DNA from: Martinezella calliandrae
GTDB lineage: Bacteria; Pseudomonadota; Alphaproteobacteria; Rhizobiales; Rhizobiaceae
Assembly (NCBI RefSeq): GCF_030272695.1
Contig: NZ_JARFYN010000071.1
Coordinates: 1 to 40,318 of the forward strand
DNA: 40,318 nucleotides
Reading direction: 5' to 3'
In this document: piece after piece, positions 1-6,257 of the stretch
How the letters are laid out: each line of letters opens with the position of its first letter
Position numbering within the stretch: the stretch's first letter is position 1
Notes under the pieces: generated by a model
The model's database searches: none
The model's input: only the letters and a program-made list of their open reading frames with translations
Told to the model about the DNA's origin: nothing
Program-made: the position numbers and the translations under genes

Positions 1-92
1 ACCAGACGGCCTTCAGCTTCCCATCGGCGCAATGTCGTGATCGACACGCCCAAAACTTCCGCCGCTTCGCCTATGCTCACAAATCTCTCCAT
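1..92 (-). CDS. N-terminus of IS607-type recombinase or MerR-like HTH protein (runs off the window)
   Basis: The first 30 residues read as a MerR/excisionase-type helix-turn-helix: after the start Met come SIGEAAEVLGVS and then TTLRRWEAEGRL. This is the usual opening of the IS607-family serine recombinase (the transposase OrfA), whose N-terminal HTH binds the element ends. The start is the ATG whose complement lies at 90-92. The rest lies outside the window, so the serine-recombinase domain cannot be checked, and a stand-alone MerR-like regulator remains possible. An AT-rich leader follows upstream (93-130). Confidence 0.6.
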   Translation of the reverse strand, partial: MERFVSIGEAAEVLGVSITTLRRWEAEGRL

Positions 93-213
93 TTTGGATC
101 GATATACATAGATTCACTAAGATTGCAAGCGAAATGTTCCAACCCTTCCTTTCACGGTGGGGGGCCGCATTGATAGGCGGCTCCGGCGGTGTTTGTCTAT
201 CGTGCCGATGATC

Positions 214-468
214 TTAGTTTAGTTTCCGTCCGCGTTTGTGGACGGAAACTAGTTTAGGAGCGGCGAGAAGGCCCTCTCGCTGCATCTTCTTTCGGGCAGC
301 TTTGCGAGATCTGCTGACTGCCTGCGCTTTTTCCCGAATGCGGCGTTCTGAGGGCTTCTCGTAGGCTCGCCGCTGCTTCAGCTCCCGAAACAGACCTTCG
401 CGCTGCATCTTTCTTTTCAGTGCCCTGATTGCCTGCTCGACATTATTGTCTCTCACTAGCACTTGCAT
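214..468 (-). CDS. rpsU: 30S ribosomal protein S21
   Basis: The 84-residue, very basic protein opens with MQVLVRDNNVEQAIRALKRK and continues with REGLFRELKQRRAYEKPS, which is the signature of bacterial S21, a small-subunit protein that helps 30S initiation on mRNAs. Rhizobia often carry several rpsU copies, and those outside the main ribosomal context are commonly stress- or cold-linked (family knowledge). A good ribosome-binding site (AGGGAG, about 7 nt upstream) supports the ATG start. The C-terminus has a second copy of the KKMQREGL phrase also found near residue 20, a short internal repeat. A 10-bp inverted repeat overlaps the last codons. Confidence 0.93.
   Translation of the reverse strand: MQVLVRDNNVEQAIRALKRKMQREGLFRELKQRRAYEKPSERRIREKAQAVSRSRKAARKKMQREGLLAAPKLVSVHKRGRKLN
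221..250. repeat. 10-bp inverted repeat across the 3' end of rpsU
   Basis: Arms AGTTTCCGTC (221-230) and GACGGAAACT (241-250) are perfect complements with a 10-nt loop. The hairpin lies inside the last codons of rpsU, with no clear T tract after it on the minus strand. It could slow RNA decay or act as a weak terminator; no function is proven. Confidence 0.5.
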
Positions 469-510
469 TCTGTTCTCCCTTTTTGTCGTGGTTGGTAAAA
501 TGGTTGCCGG

Positions 511-663
511 TCAGCCGAGTTGTTCAGCGATCAAGTCCTGCAGTTCTCGGCGTGTGAGAAGGCAGGGATAGGGCTTCCAGTTCTTGTCAGGCCGGTTTGC
601 GGCCTCATCGCGCTCGCGCGGCTGCACCGCCGCGGGCGCGGCAGCGATCATTGGTTTGTTCAA
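511..663 (-). CDS. Small rhizobial protein of 50 residues upstream of rpsU
   Basis: On the minus strand a TTG codon (661-663) lies 6 nt after a clear AGAGGA ribosome-binding site and opens a 50-residue frame: MNKPMIAAAPAAVQPRERDE, then AANRPDKNWK and PYPCLLTRRELQDLIAEQLG, then TGA. An internal ATG at codon 5 is an alternative start. The C-terminal phrase with Pro-Cys-Leu-Leu-Thr-Arg followed by a short amphipathic helix recurs in small uncharacterised proteins of rhizobia, as far as I recall. It lies about 40 nt upstream of the rpsU start in the same direction, so the two may be cotranscribed. Function unknown. Confidence 0.6.
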   Translation of the reverse strand: MNKPMIAAAPAAVQPRERDEAANRPDKNWKPYPCLLTRRELQDLIAEQLG

Positions 664-675
664 TAGAAATCCTCT

Positions 676-746
676 GCCGGCTATCCAGCCGGCCTAAACG
701 ATAAGGAGTAGTGGGAGTGCCCATCACGCAAATAGGCTGTGGGCAC
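676..746. other. Leader region with two hairpins
   Basis: GCCGGCT (676-682) pairs with AGCCGGC (687-693) across a 4-nt loop, right before the ribosome-binding site of the 50-residue minus-strand gene. Further upstream GTGCCCA (717-723) pairs with TGGGCAC (740-746). The gap 664-929 holds no convincing gene; these hairpins are the only structure I see. They may form the 5' leader of the small-gene/rpsU transcript. Confidence 0.4.
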
Positions 747-929
747 CAGAGCCGCTCGCAATGCTCTCGCTATACGTCCAGCGAGGCACTTGCTTCGACG
801 CGATTAATTTCGCGCAAGCCTCGCAGCCCTCACGACATTAGATGGGTAGTGGGCTAAGCCGTTGCAAGATGGAGGCGCCTTACCCCGTCTCGCTCTTCCG
901 CCTGTTCATAGTGCTCCGCTCGATCGTAC

Positions 930-1154
930 CTACGGCCTCATCCACTCCAACTCCTTTTGGAGGCGATTGCGCTCGGCGACATGCATTAGTTGCAGTTCCT
1001 CAAAGGTGGACAGGAGCCGGCGGGCTTGCGAGGTGTCGTGTTGGCCTTGCGCGAGTTCGAAGATGATCTGCTTTTGCCGAATGATATGTCTGCGGCCTTG
1101 AGCCACATGCTGCTTTGCTAATCTCAGGTGTTGTTCTACCAGTTGCCTATCCAT
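930..1154 (-). CDS. Small hypothetical protein, helical
   Basis: This is a 74-residue, His/Gln/Arg-rich protein (begins MDRQLVEQHLRLAKQHVAQG) predicted to be almost entirely alpha-helical. It has a heptad-like run in the C-terminal half (LLSTFEELQLMHVAERNRLQ). I do not recognise a named domain; similar short proteins are common in Rhizobium genomes. There is no strong ribosome-binding site. A TATAAT hexamer lies about 10 nt before the ATG, so the transcript could be nearly leaderless. No cysteine, signal peptide or membrane segment is seen. Confidence 0.55.
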   Translation of the reverse strand: MDRQLVEQHLRLAKQHVAQGRRHIIRQKQIIFELAQGQHDTSQARRLLSTFEELQLMHVAERNRLQKELEWMRP

Positions 1155-1280
1155 GCACCATTATACACCTCGGACAATGTTCGTGCATCCGGTTCTCTCG
1201 GGCGCAAAGCCGGACACACGCGAAAGTGCCAGAACCGATCTTTGAATTCGGATCACGTATCGCTGGCAGCTCGCACAAAA

Positions 1281-1466
1281 TTATCGCCACCGCGGTTGTT
1301 TCGGCGGAGCGTTGGCATGTAGCTCGTGAAGCGGCGCATGCCGACCCAAGAGCTTGACTAGCTTCTTGGTTTCGGCGGCGTCAACACCGTGTTTCTTGCA
1401 ATGCTTTTCGACGTCCAGCTCGCGCGGGCCTGGCCGTTTGACCTGTCGATTTTCGATATTCTTCAT
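1281..1466 (-). CDS. Small hypothetical protein, DUF3606-like
   Basis: The start at 1466 (MKNIENRQVKRPGPRELDVE) is preferred over an upstream in-frame codon because AGGAGGA sits 7 nt before it. The 61-residue product has a central segment (CKKHGVDAAETKKLVKLLGR) that resembles the small helical DUF3606-type proteins of rhizobia, in which a short 'skkyGv..ee' helix pair is conserved. The tail is Pro/His rich. It is soluble, with no signal or membrane segment. Function unknown and the family assignment is tentative. Confidence 0.55.
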   Translation of the reverse strand: MKNIENRQVKRPGPRELDVEKHCKKHGVDAAETKKLVKLLGRHAPLHELHANAPPKQPRWR

Positions 1467-1598
1467 CGGACATTCCTCCTGATGCAGGAACGCAGCCACG
1501 ATGGTTATAGTTCATAAGTTATTTCTAAACAAAATTCAGCCACCCGGTGGGTGATGCATCGTCCAGTCCCCGTGCAGTGACGTCTCGCCGCCGAATAG

Positions 1599-2247
1599 TT
1601 AGGCTGTCGGCAGGCCGAAGGCCGAAAACAATTTGGAACCAAGTGGCGGCACATAGACCGTCAGAGAGGCAATTCCACCTTCAGCAGGCTCGATCACATG
1701 CAGGGAATGGGCTTGCCACTTTCGGTCACGATGGCCGCGCGCATAGACCGCGACCGCCGGCTGGGCGTTGGCTCCGATCGCCACCGCGCGAAAGCCGCCG
1801 AAATTGGCCCAGACAGTTTCGAAGAAACCGCGGATCGCCTCGCGTCCCTGATACCATTCCCGCCAGGGCGGCATGTGATAGCTGGCGTCTTCCCGCAAAA
1901 GTTCGATGAAGCCGTCGAGATTGGCGGCCTGCCAGGCTCGCATGTAGCGCTCGAGTAGCAGGCCTTCTTCGGGGCCCGGTTGGCATCGACACTCAGGACG
2001 TCCCTGAGGATATCGCGCTGCCAGCGTTGCGCGGGCCCGCTGCAGCGCGCTGTTGATCGAACCGGTCGACCCGCCCAGCAATTGCGCCGTCTCGGCGGCC
2101 GACCAACCCAGGACGTCCGAAAGCAGCAGGGAGGCTCGCTGCCTGGGCGGCAGAACGTGGATGGCAGCGACGAAGGCGAGCTGAACGGCCTCGCGGGTCT
2201 CATAGCGTGCTTCCGGACCAGCGTGCCGGCTCGCGAGCCTCTGTCAT
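1599..2247 (-). pseudogene. ECF sigma factor with SnoaL-like C-terminus, N-terminal part deleted
   Basis: The minus strand encodes region 4 of an ECF sigma factor (LPPRQRASLLLSDVLGWSAA, then ETAQLLGGSTGSINSALQRA) followed by a SnoaL/NTF2-like domain (YMRAWQAANLDGFIELLRED, and WREWYQGREAIRGFF). That is the layout of the SigJ/TIGR02960-like group of about 320 residues. Sigma region 2 is missing. A start with a good ribosome-binding site (AGAGGA before ATG at 2247-2245) opens MTEAREPARWSGS and stops after 15 codons, out of frame with the sigma reading frame, which begins just after a TGA. The simplest reading is an internal deletion of about 100 codons that removed region 2 and shifted the frame. 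The gene follows the SDR gene in the same direction. Confidence 0.75.
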
Positions 2248-2289
2248 CAGGATTTCCTCTTTCTGGCTCCGGTTTGCATTACGCGCGCC

Positions 2290-3036
2290 TCAGGCGGCCG
2301 GTACAAGGCCGCGCCCACTGACGGCAAAGGAACCGACTTGCGATTTTCCGGTGACGAGTTTGACCACTGCCCTTCCAACATCGGCCGGTGTTTGCATGTC
2401 GGTCATGCCCGCGATGAAGTCCGCGGGCTTAATGCCGGAATAGGCCGCAAAGCCATCAACGCCGGCCTTGCCGACGCCTGTGTCGGGCATGATGCGCATC
2501 GGCGCGAGATCCATGAAATGCAAGCCAAGCTCAAGCCGATCCGATTCCTTTTGACAGTAACCTGCCAGGAACATATGCATGCGTTTTGCGCCGGCATAGC
2601 CGCCGCAAAACGGTGGCCCTCCGCTCAAGGCGGCGCCACTGGAGATCAAGACAATCCGGGTTCCTGGCTGGAGCGGCCCCCGCAGGGCAGCCCCGCAAAA
2701 CAGGAACGATGCCTTGATGTCCGTTTCCCAGTTTGAGGAGAACTCCTCCCAGCTTAGTTCATGCACGGGCGCAGCCGGAGGGATAGCGCCTGCGCAGATC
2801 ACCAGTACATCCGGCTTCAGCGCGGCAAAGACTTCTTCAGGCGCGGAGTCCACGGTTGCATCGACCGCGAGCGTCTTCACGCCCGGGGCCTCCCGGGCAA
2901 ATTGCGCCAGCGCCGGTTCCCCGCGCGCCACCGCCAACACCGTCGCTCCCTCACTGAGGGCCGCTTCTGCGATCGAGCGGCCGACACCCCGGCTCGCTCC
3001 CACGACGACAATATTCTGACCTTGCAACGATCCCAT
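2290..3036 (-). CDS. Short-chain dehydrogenase/reductase (SDR)
   Basis: This 248-residue Rossmann-fold oxidoreductase has the cofactor motif GASRGVGR near residues 13-20, a CAGA motif in place of NNAG, a Ser-Ser pair in ISSGAA, and the catalytic YxxxK as YAGAK. The length matches classical SDRs. The substrate cannot be read from sequence. An AGAGAGG ribosome-binding site precedes the ATG. It lies upstream of, and codirectional with, the broken ECF sigma gene, with a 42-nt gap. SDR genes next to SigJ-like sigma genes are a familiar arrangement, so the two were probably an operon. The C-terminal part (KSQVGSFAVSGRGLVP) is intact. Confidence 0.85.
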   Translation of the reverse strand: MGSLQGQNIVVVGASRGVGRSIAEAALSEGATVLAVARGEPALAQFAREAPGVKTLAVDATVDSAPEEVFAALKPDVLVICAGAIPPAAPVHELSWEEFSSNWETDIKASFLFCGAALRGPLQPGTRIVLISSGAALSGGPPFCGGYAGAKRMHMFLAGYCQKESDRLELGLHFMDLAPMRIMPDTGVGKAGVDGFAAYSGIKPADFIAGMTDMQTPADVGRAVVKLVTGKSQVGSFAVSGRGLVPAA

Positions 3037-3402
3037 GGATCACCTCTCTGTCTGGGCCGCCGGACCATCCAGGCGCGCCCATTGATTAGGACAGCTCGAG
3101 CAGGCGGAAATCGTCGGTGCAAGGTCTGAAATTTTTTCAGGTGTTGGCTGGCCTAATGGGCACGAGCGAGCACAGGCGCTGCGTCAGGCCTGGGGATGCC
3201 CTGACGGAAATCCTCGGCGGTCGCGATTGAAGTACCGGACACCTTAAAATACCTGCGACTTTCCTTGACGGTGATATGTTTTCCACAAAGGTCGCCCCGC
3301 TGGACATCAATTTGCTGCCTTAGCCCCTCAACAGCGGTGACAAGCCGGGCTATCTTGCCGTCGCGCGGGCGCGCGGCGCGTGGAACTATCGGAGGAATTT
3401 TA
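3037..3402. other. Gene-poor gap between divergent SDR and otnK
   Basis: No convincing gene is seen here. A minus-strand open frame continues through the gap from the antisense side of otnK, but it has no recognisable domain and no ribosome-binding site. The gap must hold the promoter of otnK-otnC. GGAGGAATTTTA just before 3403 is the otnK ribosome-binding site. Confidence 0.5.
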
Positions 3403-4692
3403 ATGCTCCTGGGTGTGATTGCCGACGACTTCACCGGCGCGAGCGATATAGCAAACACCATTGCCAAAGGGTACGGCGCAGTCGCAGGGCTTTCGACGAC
3501 CCAGTTCTTGGGCATTCCTGACAAGCCCGCACCGGCCGATTGTGAAGCCGGGGTCGTGGCCTTGAAAACGCGCTCGATACCCGCCGCGGAGGCCGTCGCG
3601 CAATCCCTGCGGGCCTTGTCATGGCTCCAGGAGCAGGGGTGCCGGCAGATCGTGTTCAAATACTGCTCCACCTTTGATTCAACCCCGGAAGGCAATATCG
3701 GCCCGGTGGGGGAGGCGTTGGCATCCGCTCTTGGTGCGAAAGGCGTCATCGTTTGCCCGGCGTTTCCAGGTGCGGGTCGAACGCTTTATCAAGGAAATCT
3801 CTTTGTGGGCGACGTCCCGCTCAACGAGTCCAGCCTGCGCACCCACCCGTTGAATCCAATGACGGACAGTAACCTGCGACGGTGGTTGCGGCTTCAATGC
3901 CTGGAGCCGGTTGGCTTTGTTCCCTGGCGCGTCGTGCGCAACGGCGCAAACGCTATTCGCAACGCACTCGACGAGGCCTCCCGTCAAGGCGAGGTGCTTG
4001 TCGTTGTTGATGCGATCTCGGACGAAGACCTTCTGGAGATTGGCGAGGCGGCTGCGGGAATGCCTCTGCTGACCGGCGGTTCGGGCATCGCTCTTGGGCT
4101 TGCAAAGAACTTCACCGCCGACAGGTTGGCACGGCCGGTAGGCGTCGGTTTCGAAGGCGTTGCAGGACCGGAGGCAATTCTTGCCGGCAGTTGTTCGCAG
4201 GCGACGCTGCAGCAGATCGCGCACCACGCCCAGCACCATCCGGTGATGGCGATTGCGGTGGAACGGGTGATGGACGGCGCTCTCGATGCCGGTGCGGTCA
4301 CTGATTTCGTACTGGCGCATATTGGGGAAGCGCCACTCGTCTATTCCTCCGACACGCCGCAAAAGGTCGCAACCCTGCAGGAGCGCTATGGCCGGGAGAC
4401 TGTTGCCGAACATCTGGACAATTTGTTTGCGGCAGTTGCCCGAAAGCTTGTCAGTCGGGGCATCAGACGTCTGGTTGTGGCCGGCGGCGAGACATCGGGC
4501 GCCGTCGTCTCGGCGCTGGATTTGGATGCCTTGACGATCGGACCGGAGATTGCGCCGGGCGTACCCGTATTGACCAATAGGGCACCGTTGGCCCTGGCGT
4601 TGAAATCCGGCAATTTCGGACAGCCGGATTTTTTTGAACGCGCTCTTGCCCTTATGGAGGGCAAGCTGCCGGAACAAGGGAGGCTGGGGTGA
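3403..4692 (+). CDS. otnK: 3-oxo-tetronate kinase, four-carbon acid sugar kinase family
   Basis: The start at 3403 follows GGAGGA and gives a 429-residue protein opening MLLGVIADDFTGASDIANTI. The ADDFTGASD motif is diagnostic of the DUF1537/four-carbon acid sugar kinase family; KYCSTFDSTPEGNIGPV and the C-terminal nucleotide-binding part VVAGGETSGAVVSALDL also match. OtnK phosphorylates 3-oxo-tetronate (3-dehydro-erythronate or -threonate) at the 4-hydroxyl, in catabolism of erythronate or threonate. The gene overlaps otnC by 4 nt (GTGA), so the two are translationally coupled. The dehydrogenase and isomerase genes that complete the pathway are not in the window, so the exact substrate stays open. 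Confidence 0.88.
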   Translation: MLLGVIADDFTGASDIANTIAKGYGAVAGLSTTQFLGIPDKPAPADCEAGVVALKTRSIPAAEAVAQSLRALSWLQEQGCRQIVFKYCSTFDSTPEGNIGPVGEALASALGAKGVIVCPAFPGAGRTLYQGNLFVGDVPLNESSLRTHPLNPMTDSNLRRWLRLQCLEPVGFVPWRVVRNGANAIRNALDEASRQGEVLVVVDAISDEDLLEIGEAAAGMPLLTGGSGIALGLAKNFTADRLARPVGVGFEGVAGPEAILAGSCSQATLQQIAHHAQHHPVMAIAVERVMDGALDAGAVTDFVLAHIGEAPLVYSSDTPQKVATLQERYGRETVAEHLDNLFAAVARKLVSRGIRRLVVAGGETSGAVVSALDLDALTIGPEIAPGVPVLTNRAPLALALKSGNFGQPDFFERALALMEGKLPEQGRLG

Positions 4693-5327
4693 CGGAGGTA
4701 AAAATTCGAGAGGAATTGGTGCTGCTCTCGAAATCGCTGTTTGAACGCGGTTATTCGGTCGGATCGGCCGGCAATATCAGCGTTGCCGTCGAGGATGGGA
4801 TCCTGATCACCCCCACGAATTCCTGCCTCGGATTTCTCGATCCGGCCAGGATTTCGAAACTGGATCGCAACGGTGTCCATATCTCCGGCGACAAGCCGTC
4901 GAAAGAGATCTTCCTGCATCGGGCCTTCTACGAGACACGTGCTGGGACCGGTGCGGTCGTGCATCTTCATTCGACCTATGCTACGGCTTTGTCATGCCTC
5001 CCCGACGTCGATCCCGACAATTGCATCGAGCCGATCACGCCTTATGTGGTCATGCGCGTTGGCCAAGTGAAGCTTCTCCGCTATCTGAGGCCGGGGGATC
5101 CTGCGCTCGGCGACCTGATCCGGGCGCTGAAGGGGGAGGTTGCCGCCGTTCTTCTCGCCAATCATGGTCCGGTGGTCACGGGGCCTGATCTCAGAGGCGC
5201 AGTCTTTGCTGCCGAGGAGCTGGAAGAAACCGCAAAACTCATCATGATGGTGCGCCAGCTGCCGCATAACACCTTGAGTGTTGCTCAAATTGAGGAGCTG
5301 CTCGCAACATTCGCAAAAGACAGATAA
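4689..5327 (+). CDS. otnC: 3-oxo-tetronate 4-phosphate decarboxylase, class II aldolase family
   Basis: The product is a 212-residue cytosolic protein of the AraD/FucA class II aldolase fold. GSAGNIS near residue 27, the catalytic-type Glu in PSKEIFLHRAF, the zinc ligands in VVHLHSTYATALS and the third His in LLANHGPVVTG are all present. OtnC removes CO2 from 3-oxo-tetronate 4-phosphate to give dihydroxyacetone phosphate. The start is GTG, overlapping the otnK stop by 4 nt, and pairing with the kinase supports this role over a ribulose-phosphate epimerase. The operon appears to end here, and about 280 nt without a gene follow. Confidence 0.87.
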   Translation: MTEVKIREELVLLSKSLFERGYSVGSAGNISVAVEDGILITPTNSCLGFLDPARISKLDRNGVHISGDKPSKEIFLHRAFYETRAGTGAVVHLHSTYATALSCLPDVDPDNCIEPITPYVVMRVGQVKLLRYLRPGDPALGDLIRALKGEVAAVLLANHGPVVTGPDLRGAVFAAEELEETAKLIMMVRQLPHNTLSVAQIEELLATFAKDR

Positions 5328-5503
5328 CGCTCGTGTGCTCTCGCGGGCTGGCCTCCTGTTGGCACGCCTCCTCAAGTGCGACGATGGGTTCAGTTTCGAT
5401 CAGTGACCTGCTGCCGACCCGCCATCGGTTCGGCGCCAGTTGCCACACTGCCGAGTGACTGAGGCGGCCTATTTCCATCAAATGTCAGAGGATTAACGGC
5501 CTA

Positions 5504-5548
5504 GAATCGCTCCATTTTTCTAGTGAATCGCTACCCATTTTTAACTAG
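5504..5548. repeat. Tandem imperfect direct repeat, possible insertion-sequence end
   Basis: GAATCGCTCCATTTTTCTAG (5504-5523) is followed by GAATCGCTACCCATTTTTAACTAG (5525-5548), the same phrase with small insertions. Repeated motifs like this occur at the ends of IS21-type elements. No transposase is left nearby, so the IS origin is inference. The rest of the gap 5328-5606 shows nothing I can name. Confidence 0.35.
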
Positions 5549-5606
5549 GTCACTTCATTCGATATTGTAGTTTTGATGGCACAACCACCTCAAAAGCGAG
5601 GTGACC

Positions 5607-5813
5607 ATGAAAGAGCTCAAAGTTTCGTCGCGGATTATCAAATCCGTCTTTTTCCATCCTGACGACGGCCGTCTTTATATTCGCTTCAAGAACGGCGAAG
5701 AACGTCTCTTTGCGGGTGTTCCGGAAGAGGCAGCTTTGGCGATGGTCGAGTCTGCCTCACCGGGCCAGCACTATATTGAATATATTCGTACCCGCTTCGA
5801 GCGCGTAGCTTAA
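5607..5813 (+). CDS. KTSC domain protein
   Basis: This small soluble protein of 68 residues is MKELKVSSRIIKSVFFHPDD followed by GRLYIRFKNGEERLFAGVPE. The pattern Ser-x2-Ile-x8-D-x6-RF-x-NG is that of the KTSC domain, a short beta-rich domain found alone or with nucleic-acid-related proteins, function not established. The ATG at 5607 is preferred over a GTG 6 nt earlier because GAGG sits at the better distance. It is a single gene; a hairpin at 5942-5969 lies downstream and might end its transcript. Confidence 0.75.
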   Translation: MKELKVSSRIIKSVFFHPDDGRLYIRFKNGEERLFAGVPEEAALAMVESASPGQHYIEYIRTRFERVA

Positions 5814-5941
5814 GGCATTCGATGTTGGGTGATCGCTACAGATGTAGCCCTTCACCCCGAAGGCGCGTTTGCGAAACAGCACGCTCTGTTTCCCCGCACG
5901 AAGGCGGAAGCGTGTCAATCGAAGCGAATACGCAACCAAGG

Positions 5942-5969
5942 CCTGTTTTGCGCGCATTTCGCAAACAGG
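5942..5969. other. Imperfect hairpin downstream of the KTSC gene
   Basis: CCTGTTTTGCG (5942-5952) pairs with CGCAAACAGG (5960-5969) with one bulged T and a 7-nt loop. There is no T tract, so it is not a classic terminator. It lies just upstream of the promoter-like sequence at 5980. Confidence 0.4.
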
Positions 5970-5979
5970 GGTCGAACGT

Positions 5980-6007
5980 TTGACAGCGCTAATTTCATTA
6001 GCATAAT
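5980..6007 (+). promoter_or_regulatory. Sigma-70-like promoter with internal inverted repeat, upstream of the signalling locus
   Basis: TTGACA (5980-5985) and CATAAT (6002-6007) are separated by 16 nt, a close match to a housekeeping promoter. Inside the spacer, GCTAA (5988-5992) and TTAGC (5998-6002) form a small inverted repeat that could be a repressor site. The start codon of the GGDEF-EAL gene lies about 250 nt downstream, leaving a long AT-rich leader (6095-6140). The remainder of the gap 5814-6257 has no gene that I can see. Confidence 0.45.
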
Positions 6008-6257
6008 GTAAATGAGAATTTGCATATTCGGGTCGACGCGGCGTTGGTCGCGAGGGGGATTGCGGTTCGAAATCGCGCAAGTGCAGCAGCCCAAGTTCGT
6101 AATTTAGTAAATTATTTATGCATTATATTCGAAATATCAGTTTGATGCATGCTGTGCGGGCAAGCATCTGGGGTATCGATCCGTTAAGTCCTGAGACGAG
6201 AGGAAATTGAAAGCGATTACGAAGCCGGAAAGTTCCTAGGATGAGGCGGAGACCGGA

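Noticed and set aside
3153..3749. A minus-strand frame covering the gap upstream of otnK
   Set aside because: Half of it is antisense to otnK. The part in the gap (RDGKIARLVTAVEGLRQQID) looks helical but matches no family I recognise and has no start signal.
3679..4677. A 332-codon minus-strand open frame
   Set aside because: It is antisense to otnK, with no domain and no ribosome-binding site.
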